Positions 16,237 through 23,780 of a stretch of DNA of 25,827 bases are shown here, one piece after another (the first letter of the stretch is position 1; each line of letters begins with the position of its first letter). Origin of the DNA: Candidatus Bathyarchaeota archaeon (GTDB lineage Archaea > Thermoproteota > Bathyarchaeia > Bathyarchaeales > DTEX01). The position numbers were made by a program, and so were the translations under genes. The notes beneath the pieces are model-generated. The model was not told where the DNA came from, ran no database searches, and saw only the letters and a list, made by a program, of their open reading frames with translations. The stretch lies in the NCBI GenBank assembly GCA_003601725.1, contig PIYJ01000026.1, forward strand, positions 1-25,827. The letters are read 5' to 3'.

Positions 16237-16506
16237 CAGGGAAGAGGTAAAGTTAAGATCGGATTCTCTTCGTATCTGATGCTAAACTATGTTTTCGTTG
16301 TATGCAATGCTAAAATTCTTAAAGCTTCTCTCTGGGAATACTGCTAATGAAGATGCGTATTCTGTCGATTTCTTTCGGTAATTGCGGAATATAACGGTTC
16401 TGTTTTCTATTATAAGCTGAAGATATCATGTTTAATTTTGTGATTGAGAACGATTTTTTCACGGAAGACGCTTGAACTCTGAATAGTAAAACTTTAAAAT
16501 GCATAT

Positions 16507-16514
16507 CTTATAAA
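16507..16514 (+). promoter_or_regulatory. Putative TATA box giving a leaderless message
   Basis: CTTATAAA lies 17-24 bases before the ATG at 16531, with no ribosome site between. This spacing places the transcription start at or next to the start codon, the hallmark of leaderless archaeal genes. The rest of 16237-16530 shows no convincing gene, terminator or RNA box on either strand. Confidence 0.45.
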
Positions 16515-16530
16515 CAATAAATTGATTTGT

Positions 16531-16923
16531 ATGGAACGGTTTCTCCCAATATTATTCGCGATTCAAACGCGGCTGAGAGAGATCTTAACGAAAAATGAGG
16601 GTTATATGTCCTCGTGGGACATAGTAAAGATCGGTGATGTAGGCGAGGATCTCATTAAACTCGCCCGAGATGTATATCCGCAGCTGATTGAAGTTGAGCA
16701 TAGAATACTATTTCAATCCTTAAGAGAGGCTGGTCTGGGAATCAGATCGCGAGTAGCAGAAATCCAAAAAGGAGAGTTAAGAGAAGAGGACAAAACCTAT
16801 TTCCGGAGTGTTCATGAAGTTCTCGGAGACCTCTGTGAAAAGATTGAAACCGGTGAATATTACAAAGCATTACTTGATGTAGCTGCTAAGAGAGAACGGG
16901 AACGTGCTTCTCCTTCTTCGTAA
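16531..16923 (+). CDS. Hypothetical small helical protein
   Basis: I do not recognise this 130-residue protein. It looks almost entirely alpha-helical and charged, with heptad-like runs such as LPILFAIQTRLREILTKNEG, DLIKLARDVYPQLIEVEHRIL and HEVLGDLCEKIETGEYYKALL, and a Ser-rich tail after KRERERA. There is one Cys and no metal, nucleotide or membrane motif. It is probably cytoplasmic. The ATG at 16531 is preferred to the TTG at 16522 because a TATA box 17-24 bases upstream suggests a leaderless start. It lies between srp54 and the phosphomevalonate dehydratase genes on the same strand, but a separate TATA box follows it, so its neighbours say little about its job. Codon use looks like that of its neighbours, which supports a real gene. 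Confidence 0.6.
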   Translation: MERFLPILFAIQTRLREILTKNEGYMSSWDIVKIGDVGEDLIKLARDVYPQLIEVEHRILFQSLREAGLGIRSRVAEIQKGELREEDKTYFRSVHEVLGDLCEKIETGEYYKALLDVAAKRERERASPSS

Positions 16924-16969
16924 GGATTTCTAAAAAGAACAATTTAAGAAGGTTCTTATCCTCATTTTT

Positions 16970-17006
16970 CTATAAATGAATTAAACTTCCTCTTCAATAA
17001 GGAGAA
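16970..17006 (+). promoter_or_regulatory. Putative promoter and ribosome site of the phosphomevalonate dehydratase operon
   Basis: CTATAAAT at 16970-16977 predicts a start near 16999. AAGGAGAA at 16999-17006 is a strong ribosome site six bases before the TTG at 17013. Just upstream, AAGAAC (16935-16940) and GTTCTT (16952-16957) form a short inverted repeat that could be an operator or a weak end signal for the previous gene. Confidence 0.5.
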
Positions 17007-17012
17007 AAGACC

Positions 17013-17429
17013 TTGCCGATAGAACTGAAGGGACGGCCAATAATAAAAGGATTATCCCGTGGAAAAGCCTTGGTATCCAGGAACCCGCTTAGCTTTCTAG
17101 GCGGAGTTGATCCTAAAACAGGAAAGATAATCGAAAAGAATCATGACCTTAACGGCGAAAGAGTGACAGATACCATTCTCTGTTTTCCTCATGGTCACGG
17201 ATCAACCGTTGGGAGCTACGTTCTCTACTCACTTGTGAAGAGAGGAGTCGGCCCCAAGGCGATTGTTAACGAAACCGCTGATCCCGTAGTCGTTGTGGGA
17301 GCAGTAATTGCGGAGATCCCCATGGTGGACAAGATTGACATCTCACAGATAAGAACCGGCGACCTTGTTGAAGTTGACGGCGATAAAGGCATAGTAAAAA
17401 TACTGATGAGGAAAGAATCATGTACCTAA
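17013..17429 (+). CDS. Phosphomevalonate dehydratase small subunit (aconitase X swivel domain)
   Basis: The 138-residue DUF126/aconitase-X small subunit. With the large subunit encoded next, it dehydrates mevalonate 5-phosphate to trans-anhydromevalonate 5-phosphate in the archaeal mevalonate pathway. Family motifs are LSFLGGVDPKTGKI near residue 27, then FPHGHGSTVGSYVLY, whose Ser and flanking residues line the active site in the swivelling domain, and IVNETADPVVVVGAVIAEIPMVD. The TTG start follows AAGGAGAA by six bases. Its stop overlaps the next gene by 10 bases, typical of coupled subunits. In bacteria, homologous AcnX proteins act on cis-3-hydroxyproline; the archaeal context with a UbiD-family decarboxylase favours the mevalonate role. 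Confidence 0.92.
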   Translation: MPIELKGRPIIKGLSRGKALVSRNPLSFLGGVDPKTGKIIEKNHDLNGERVTDTILCFPHGHGSTVGSYVLYSLVKRGVGPKAIVNETADPVVVVGAVIAEIPMVDKIDISQIRTGDLVEVDGDKGIVKILMRKESCT

Positions 17430-18598
17430 CTAAAGAAGAAGAGCGAATCTATGAAGGCGAAGAAGGCTGGGCCTATCAGATAGCTATGAGGATTCTTGTG
17501 AAGCTAGGCGACCTTTTCGAAGCGGATAGGTTGATCCCGATAGAATCAGCGCACGTTTCTGGAGTATCATATAAGACTATCGGCGATGCGGCTATCGAGT
17601 TTCTCGAAGCCCTAAGCGAGACGGGAGCAAAAGCGAAGGTTACATCTACAGCGAATCCCGCGGGAATCGACTATAATCATCTAGAAGAAATGGTTAAACT
17701 TCCTAGGCTACATGAAAAACAGAGCAGAATAATTGAACTTTACAGAAACATGGGGATAAACCCGATCTTAACATGCACCCCTTATTATATAAGAAGACCC
17801 AAAGAGGACGCGCATCTCGCTTGGGCAGAATCCTCCACGGTTATTTATGCCAATTCACTTCTGCATTCATGGACAAACCGGGAAGGAGGACCAAGCGCAC
17901 TTGCATCCGCGTTGATCGGTAAAACTCCTAATTATGGGATTCATAAATCTGAGAACCGTCAAGCAGATGTTCAAGTTAAAGTTGAAACAGTTCTTAGGGA
18001 TGAAGCGGATTTCGGAGCGCTTGGGATTCATACGGGAAGAACCCTGAAAGATGAGATTCCATTCTTCGAAGGTTTATCGCGCCCCGAGGAGACTCAGCTG
18101 AAGCATCTTGGATCAGCAATGGCTTCCACAGGCATGGCTTCTCTCTTCTATCCCTGCTCCTCTTGTCCGAAGAGCTCAGAGAGACCGGAGACCATAAGTG
18201 TTGACGCAAAGGATTTGAGGAATGCTTTTGAAGGGCTCTCCACAACTAACGAAGACCCAGACATGGTCTATATTGGTTGCCCCCATTGCTCTTTCGAGGA
18301 AATCAAGCAGATAGCTCAGAAGATCAAAGGAAAGAAGATTAAAAATAACGTTAAGCTATGGATTTGCACTTCGAGATATATTCGAAGAAAGACTGAGAAT
18401 TACGTTAAGATAATCGAGGCTGCAGGTGGAAAAGTCTTATCTGATACCTGCGCCGTGGTGACGTGGCTTAAAGAGCTAGGCGTCGATGTCTTAATGACCA
18501 ACTCAGCGAAGACAGCGTACTATGCGCCTACGATGAACAACGTCGAGACGATCTTTGCATCTCTAGACTTATGCATAGAAGCTGCCTGCCGAGAGTAG
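17420..18598 (+). CDS. Phosphomevalonate dehydratase large subunit (aconitase X)
   Basis: The 392-residue catalytic subunit, belonging to aconitase X. It should hold a [4Fe-4S] cluster and remove water from mevalonate 5-phosphate. Cysteines in conserved settings are C119 (LTCTPYY), C287 (YIGCPHCSFEE) and C344 (SDTCAVV), the likely cluster ligands; assigning the exact three is inference. The N-terminal GEEGWAYQIAMRILVKLGD and IESAHVSGVSYKTIGD regions are diagnostic of the family. A GAGGAAA ribosome site lies before the ATG, inside the end of the small subunit gene. Its stop codon (18596-18598) directly touches the stop of the convergent decarboxylase gene, with no base between them. The next pathway enzyme is thus adjacent but on the other strand. 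Confidence 0.93.
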   Translation: MYLTKEEERIYEGEEGWAYQIAMRILVKLGDLFEADRLIPIESAHVSGVSYKTIGDAAIEFLEALSETGAKAKVTSTANPAGIDYNHLEEMVKLPRLHEKQSRIIELYRNMGINPILTCTPYYIRRPKEDAHLAWAESSTVIYANSLLHSWTNREGGPSALASALIGKTPNYGIHKSENRQADVQVKVETVLRDEADFGALGIHTGRTLKDEIPFFEGLSRPEETQLKHLGSAMASTGMASLFYPCSSCPKSSERPETISVDAKDLRNAFEGLSTTNEDPDMVYIGCPHCSFEEIKQIAQKIKGKKIKNNVKLWICTSRYIRRKTENYVKIIEAAGGKVLSDTCAVVTWLKELGVDVLMTNSAKTAYYAPTMNNVETIFASLDLCIEAACRE

Positions 18599-19957
18599 CT
18601 ACTTCACGTCATTGTCTAGCTGATCTCTCAATTTATCAATTATCTCAGCAGCCTTTTTTGTTACTGGAACCCGTGCTTTTTCAAAATTCTCTTTCGGAAC
18701 ATTTAATGGACGTGTGGCGTCAATACCCATCTTCGAAGTTAAGCCCTGCTCTTGGTCAGCTGACGGATCAAGGGTTGATCCCCGCGCGTTCGGTATGATT
18801 ATCAAGTCTTCACTTGCTTGGAACCGTAGAGCTAAGGCCCACTCAACTTCTACGGGGTTAAAAACATCGATGTCTGAATCTACAACTATCGCATGCTTAA
18901 GACTTGGATGAGCCGCAAAGGCAGCTAATAGAGCCGTCTTTCCATCACCCTCAGTCTGCTTCTCGATAGAGATCACCGAGTGAAGCCACCCGCATCCTCC
19001 AACAGAAAGGTTCACCGCCTTAACTTTAGGAACAGCTTTTGATACAGCTTCATATATGGCTGCTTCCCGAGGTAAACCCATAAGCAAGCGATGTTCCGGC
19101 CCTCCGGGGAGAAGAGCTTGATAAATGTAATCCTTCCGATGCATAATGTTAACTACTTCTATAATCGGCTGCATCCTTTGAACGTCGTAGGTGCCTGTTA
19201 TATCGACGAAGGGGCCCTCCTTTACTTCCTTTTCGAATGAGATTTTCCCCTCAATTACGAGTTCAGCCTCGGCTGGAGCATAAGCCTCCACCTCTGCACA
19301 CTTGACAAGCCTAAGTGATCCTCCAAGCAGTCTATTTGCAACGGCATACTCGCTGACCCCGAAGGGAGGAGAAGATGCAGCTGCCAACAGAATGGCGGGG
19401 TGAAGACCTATCGATATTGCTATCTCCAAATCTCTTTTCTCTTTTTTCGCCATGTTCCAAAGTTTGAAGAGATGCCGAGGAACAATCCTTATGGCTAAAT
19501 GATTCTTGTCTAGCACTAGAAGCCTATGAACTGAAACGTTCTCGATCTTCCCGTCGCTGCTTCGCGCTGAGACTGCAGCTGCCGTTATATAAGGTCCAGC
19601 ATCCCTTTCAAAATGAAGCAGAACAGGAATCTCAGATAAATCTGGTTTTTTCTGGATCTCCATTACCGGGGCGTCTTCAACGATCTTTGGAGGCATAGGC
19701 GATTTTTGAGCATCAGAGAGTTTAATATACAAATCGTCGGGACAAGTCTCTAAAGCTGAACAGATTCGACTTCGGGTTCCACAGATGTTCGCCGCGATCT
19801 TCGTCCCGTATCCTTTAACATTATCGAAGAGAAGCACAGGTCCATTTGAGAACGCTTTGATCACAGAGGCAATCTCAAACCTTGGCGAGAGATCATCAGA
19901 TATGTGAAGAACCTTGTTTTGTTCCTCCATTTTCTTCAAAAATCTTCTAAGACTCAT
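18599..19957 (-). CDS. UbiD-family decarboxylase, probably trans-anhydromevalonate 5-phosphate decarboxylase
   Basis: A 452-residue UbiD/Fdc-type decarboxylase expected to use prenylated FMN made by a UbiX partner, which is not in the window. Family features include the N-terminal SLRRFLKKMEE, the central EGPFVDITGTYD, PGGPEHRLLMGLPREA, the acidic DSDIDVFNPVEVEWALALR stretch and the near-C-terminal SKMGIDATRP. In archaea the UbiD homologue beside aconitase X converts trans-anhydromevalonate 5-phosphate to isopentenyl phosphate. Here it faces the dehydratase large subunit stop-to-stop, which strongly supports that role over aromatic acid decarboxylation. A GGAGA site precedes the ATG by six bases. 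Its first 11 bases overlap the end of the PAC4-like gene, so the two are probably translated from one message. Confidence 0.9.
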   Translation of the reverse strand: MSLRRFLKKMEEQNKVLHISDDLSPRFEIASVIKAFSNGPVLLFDNVKGYGTKIAANICGTRSRICSALETCPDDLYIKLSDAQKSPMPPKIVEDAPVMEIQKKPDLSEIPVLLHFERDAGPYITAAAVSARSSDGKIENVSVHRLLVLDKNHLAIRIVPRHLFKLWNMAKKEKRDLEIAISIGLHPAILLAAASSPPFGVSEYAVANRLLGGSLRLVKCAEVEAYAPAEAELVIEGKISFEKEVKEGPFVDITGTYDVQRMQPIIEVVNIMHRKDYIYQALLPGGPEHRLLMGLPREAAIYEAVSKAVPKVKAVNLSVGGCGWLHSVISIEKQTEGDGKTALLAAFAAHPSLKHAIVVDSDIDVFNPVEVEWALALRFQASEDLIIIPNARGSTLDPSADQEQGLTSKMGIDATRPLNVPKENFEKARVPVTKKAAEIIDKLRDQLDNDVK

Positions 19958-20339
19958 TTTCAGTCTCCGCTTTCTCCAAAATTCTATTTAAAAGATTTAA
20001 AAATATACGGGGCACCTGCCTTTCTTTCATTGTCTTCGCGAAGATCGAGATGAGAACAATCCTTCCTAATCTTTTGGCAAGACGCTCCGCCAACATTCGG
20101 CTGAGAGCTGCATTTCTCTCCCCCAACAATGTAGAAGATAAAGGCGGGCCGATCATTCCCGGCTTTGGAGGTAAGGATACAGCTAGGGTTCCAAGCCTCT
20201 CTTCTCCCTCGCTTAAAAGGAATATGTAAGCGTTTTTCATTTCCAGCAGAATCACCGAATAAGTAGTTCCTGCCTCTTTCATCTCTTCCCTAAAAATCTT
20301 TGCCTTTGACAATCGAAAACCTTCCATTGGCTGAATCAT
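19947..20339 (-). CDS. Proteasome assembly chaperone 4-like protein
   Basis: A 130-residue protein with a central beta-rich domain. The segment from SVILLEMKNAYIFLLSEG through LGTLAVSLP, PPLSSTLLGERN and LAERLAKRLGRIVLISI aligns, as I recall the sequences, with the whole core of eukaryotic PAC4/PSMG4, which has LRNLAVAM, STSLLGD and LAQRLARK in the same order and spacing. PAC3/PAC4 help build the 20S alpha ring. The match is by eye and should be taken as probable. The ATG at 20339 has a poor ribosome site (AAAGG too close), but a TATA-like TTTTTAAG near 20370 suggests a very short leader. It overlaps the UbiD-family gene by 11 bases, an odd pairing of functions. No proteasome subunit gene is in the window. 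Confidence 0.65.
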   Translation of the reverse strand: MIQPMEGFRLSKAKIFREEMKEAGTTYSVILLEMKNAYIFLLSEGEERLGTLAVSLPPKPGMIGPPLSSTLLGERNAALSRMLAERLAKRLGRIVLISIFAKTMKERQVPRIFLNLLNRILEKAETENES

Positions 20340-20421
20340 GCCTTTAATGATTGATTATTCTTTTTAGAACTTAAAAAATAGAGAGTAAAGCTGAAATGAA
20401 GATGCCGACTGATTGGAGCCT

Positions 20422-21210
20422 TCAAATTTTTGAAAGAATCTTCTTTAATTCTTCTCCGTTCTGCTTCCACCATTTATAAAGGATGCTTGCATCCGTCCCT
20501 ATGCTGAAGTTTCGCACTCCGAGCTCTATGTATCTTTTCGCATCTTCCGGTCGACTTATCTCCGCTCTCGGCGCCACATCCATCTTCAAGGCAGTCTTTA
20601 TCGTCTTGAGTTCCGCCTCTCTCACTTTCGGGTGGTTACGTTGCCCAGGCAGCCCGATACTTACGGAGTAATCTGAAGGGCCAAACTGAACCATATCTAC
20701 ACCGTCAACGGAAAGGATCTCTTCAAGATTCTCAACGGCGGACTTCTTTTCTATCATCAATGCGACAACCGCGTCATCACACATCTTAACGACATCCGGC
20801 GCTGACGCGATGCATGAGACATACCCGACTCTTCTATCCATCCTGAAACCATTAAGGCCTTTCGGCTCGGCTCTAACGGCACGCACAGCCAGCTCAGCGT
20901 CTTCCACTGTTCGAATATCTGCGAAAAGCACGTTTTGGATGCCCGCCATCAATGCTCTTTCAGCAAGGTAGACTCTAGGCTCCTGGTCGATCTTTATCAT
21001 CGAGGAAAGCCCTACAAGCTCAGCCGCCCTAGCTAGATTATCAAAGTCATACAGATCGTAAGGGCCGTACTCGCTTAAAAATTCAACATAATCATAGGCT
21101 CCAGTATAGCCAATCATCTCCACGAGTCCCGGCCAAGCTATCATTATACGGGTACCAATCGACGGCTCGCCTTTTCTCAACAATTCTCGAAGCTTATTCT
21201 CCCTCAACAT
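20422..21210 (-). CDS. HpcH/HpaI aldolase-family protein with altered catalytic residues
   Basis: A 262-residue TIM-barrel protein of the HpcH/HpaI (2-keto-3-deoxy acid aldolase) family, which normally makes or splits pyruvate aldol adducts with a divalent metal. The metal-binding Glu and Asp are kept (E154 in LMIEKKSAVENLEEI, D180 in FGPSDYSVSIG). The usual EHGP loop carrying the base His reads SEYGPYDL (Y48), and the usual substrate-binding Arg of the V-R-V strand reads MIKID (K73). The reaction may therefore differ from a classical aldolase. The start is ATG 21210, preceded by GGAGG with five bases' spacing; the frame extends 27 codons further upstream, but these are not family-like and overlap the promoter. 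The neighbouring ThDP enzyme upstream suggests a 2-keto acid pathway. Confidence 0.82.
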   Translation of the reverse strand: MLRENKLRELLRKGEPSIGTRIMIAWPGLVEMIGYTGAYDYVEFLSEYGPYDLYDFDNLARAAELVGLSSMIKIDQEPRVYLAERALMAGIQNVLFADIRTVEDAELAVRAVRAEPKGLNGFRMDRRVGYVSCIASAPDVVKMCDDAVVALMIEKKSAVENLEEILSVDGVDMVQFGPSDYSVSIGLPGQRNHPKVREAELKTIKTALKMDVAPRAEISRPEDAKRYIELGVRNFSIGTDASILYKWWKQNGEELKKILSKI

Positions 21211-21245
21211 ATTTGCCTCCAGAAGACTATTACATATAGTTCTGC

Positions 21246-21254
21246 TTATAAAAT
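21246..21254 (-). promoter_or_regulatory. Putative TATA box of the HpcH/HpaI-like gene
   Basis: ATTTTATAA on the minus strand lies about 36 bases before ATG 21210 and predicts a leader of about 15 bases containing the GGAGG site. It falls in the gap after the ThDP enzyme gene (stop at 21266), so this gene probably has its own promoter. Confidence 0.5.
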
Positions 21255-21265
21255 AGACGAAAAGA

Positions 21266-22940
21266 TTAAGGAGGCAACGGTTCATCGCCATCTATATAGA
21301 CATTTATCACCGCAGTGCTGCCTCTCTTAAATTCTCGGATTGCCTCTTTTAAAGCAGATCTAAGTTGACTGACGGTCTTAGCTTCTAGACCTATGCATCC
21401 AAAAGACTCAGCGACGGATGCAAAATCCGGATTCTTCAGATCAACGGATATGAATCTTCCGCCGTATGAATCTCGTTGACGATGCTTTATCGTTCCTAGA
21501 GCCCCATCGTTAAAGATACAAACGATGACAGGGGCATCTTCCTGAATAGATGTTGAGAGCTCATGCAAGCTCATGTAAAATCCCCCATCACCGCATAGAG
21601 CAACCACCGTTCTTGAAGGACCGGCCAGCTTGCAAGCTATAGCCGCCGGCAGAGCATAACCCATAGGCCCGAAACATCCAGATTGAATCCACGTGCAAGG
21701 CTCATAAATCTCAAGAAAGGTTGACGCCCAGAGCTTGTTATTCCCCGCATCTAAAGTGAAGACTGCATCTCTATTTAAGAGACGTCGGATCTCCATGCAA
21801 ACTCTCTGAGGCTTCAAAGAAGAATCTCCCGATCTGCTCTCAGCGAACCATCGGGATTCCCTCCATCTCTCCTTGGCGCTATTTAAGAATTCAAGCCACT
21901 CTCTGCGTCTCTGATTTTCCATCTTCATTCTCTCCGCTTCTTCCATCATCTTCTTGAGCACTTTCCCTGCGTCGCCTACAATGCTGATTTTCGCAGGATA
22001 ATTTCGCCCTATATTCCCGGGATCTATATCGACATGGATCAAAATGCCGTTTGGATTAACATTGCTCCACCTTCGAGTGCTCATAGAAGCAAAGCGACAT
22101 CCAACCGCAAGGATGACGTCGGCTCTAGCTAATACTTCATCATTATACGATGCAGCATGCAGACCCATTCTGCCAGCTGAGAGAGGATGATCCTCGGGAA
22201 ATGACCCTCGCCCATTCAAGGTCGTCGCAACAGGGATCTCCAAGAGTTCAGCTAAGGCTCGAAGAGACTTCCAAGCTCGCCCCGAGTAATGTACACCTCC
22301 ACCTGAGATTATGAGAGGCCGGCTGGACGAAACCAGGAGTTTCATCGCTTCTTTAATTGCGTGGGGATCGCCAGCGGGGAGAGGGGGAGAAAGATCAAAG
22401 GGCCATTTCTCAAGCAGCTGCATCTCGTCATCGGTTAAGCTCTGAAGTTGAACATCTAATGGAAGGTTTATATGTACCGGCCCAGGCTTCCCCCACGTCG
22501 CTATTCGATATGCTTCTTTAACGATCTCCACTGCCCTTTCAGCTCTTACCAATTGCGTTGACCATTTCGTGATGGGCTTAAAGATTGAAACGTGATCTAG
22601 TTCCTGAAAAGCTCCCTTACCGATTTGTCTGAGCGGTTGTTGCCCGGTGAACGCTAATACGGGGATGCTGTCCGTCCAAGAGGTAGCTATTCCGGTAAGG
22701 AGATTTGTAGCTCCAGGTCCGCCGGTTCCATCGCATATCCCCGTTTTTCCCGTGAATTTGGCGTAAGCATCAGCCATGTAGGCAGCCATCTGTTCATGTC
22801 TTACAAGCACATGTCTTATCGATGAAGAATAAAGAGCATCATAGAAGGGGGAGGTTTGAGACCCGGGTATTCCAAATATGATGTGTGTTCCTAATTTTTC
22901 GAGAGCCTTAACGATTCCCTCTGCAACTTTGAGGCTCATA
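21266..22940 (-). CDS. Thiamine-diphosphate enzyme of the acetolactate synthase family
   Basis: A roughly 557-residue three-domain ThDP enzyme. The PYR domain has the activating Glu in LVRHEQMAAYMADAYAKFTGK, then GPGATNLLTGIATS. The central domain contains SGGGVHYSGR and a PLSAGRMGLHA stretch like the FAD/nucleotide domain of acetolactate synthase. The PP domain has LDAGNNKLWAS, GPMGYALPAAIACKLA and the ThDP-Mg motif GDGGFYMSLHELSTS through FNDGALG. It may form acetolactate, act on another 2-keto acid or be a glyoxylate carboligase-like enzyme; no IlvN-type regulatory subunit lies next to it, which argues against a standard valine/isoleucine enzyme. ATG 22940 (MSLKVAEGI) is preferred to an upstream TTG at 22963, though neither has an ideal ribosome site. 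Confidence 0.85.
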
Positions 22941-23120
22941 ACCTTAGCTTCCCTGCGCTTCAATTAGGTTAAAGTTAACTATATTATTCTTCATTTTAAA
23001 TAATAGTTCAAGCATTCTCGAGAAAATGCGTATTTATTAATAGCCATTATTAGTTAGTCTGATAAGATTCCTAAAAAGATAAGAATCAAGAATTGTGGGG
23101 GAAACTGGAGGAACCTTCTT

Positions 23121-23780
23121 TTGGATGAGAAGACTAGAGCAAGGCTGATACTCAAGGCGTTAGAATCAAGATTTGAAGTTCCTGATCTCTCGGAGATCGC
23201 TGATGATCCTTTCAAGGTTTTGGTGAGAACCATAATAAGCCAATCTACAGCTGGGATAAACACGAGAAGAGCCTACGAGAATCTATCTAGAAAGATGCTG
23301 CTGACACCTAAGAGTCTAGCAGAGGCTGATGTAAAGGAGATTGAAGACGCCCTCTTCGTCGCAGGTCTATACAGGAACAAATCAAGAGTAATCAAAAAAG
23401 TCTCTCAGATGATCATTCAGGAATTTAACGGATCATTAGATTTCATATACTCTAAGCCGCTGAAAGAAGCGAGAAAAAAACTCCTGAGTCTACCCGGCGT
23501 GGGGCCTAAAACAGCTGATATTGTTCTCTTGTTCTGTGCTAAAAGGCCAGTCTTGCCAGTGGACACGCATGTTAACAGGGTTTCAAAAAGGTTAGGCCTT
23601 GTGCCTCCGGAAGCTGATTATGAAAAAATCAGGGAGGTTCTTCAATCATTATATCTGCCTAAAGAATACTTTAAGGTTCATATGCTTTTCATCTCTTTGG
23701 GAAGAAAAATCTGTAGAGCTGGAAGACCGAAACATGACGAATGCCCAGCGAATCATCTATGCCCATCATCGCATGCTTAA
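23121..23780 (+). CDS. nth: Endonuclease III (DNA glycosylase/AP lyase) with Cys-to-His cluster motif
   Basis: A 219-residue base-excision enzyme that removes oxidised pyrimidines and cuts the abasic site. The helix-hairpin-helix LPGVGPKTAD carries the catalytic Lys (K130), and PVDTHVNRVSKRLG has the catalytic Asp (D148). The C-terminal [4Fe-4S] motif, normally Cys-x6-Cys-x2-Cys-x5-Cys, reads C198-x6-H205-x2-C208-x5-C214, so one Cys is His with spacing unchanged. TTG at 23121 is chosen as the start because a GGAGGA site lies eight bases before it. It shares its last four bases (TTAA) with the stop of the convergent kinase gene. AlkA or MutY are less likely because the HhH and Lys are those of Nth. 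Confidence 0.92.
   Translation: MDEKTRARLILKALESRFEVPDLSEIADDPFKVLVRTIISQSTAGINTRRAYENLSRKMLLTPKSLAEADVKEIEDALFVAGLYRNKSRVIKKVSQMIIQEFNGSLDFIYSKPLKEARKKLLSLPGVGPKTADIVLLFCAKRPVLPVDTHVNRVSKRLGLVPPEADYEKIREVLQSLYLPKEYFKVHMLFISLGRKICRAGRPKHDECPANHLCPSSHA

Noticed and set aside
16319..16504. A 61-codon minus-strand frame between SRP54 and the unknown small gene
   Set aside because: It has no ribosome site, an unlikely composition, and overlaps the promoter region of the following gene; nothing supports expression.
16237..16521. Box C/D guide RNA, from scattered UGAUG- and CUGA-like words
   Set aside because: No pair of C and D boxes has the right spacing or terminal stem; the words are expected by chance in 285 bases.
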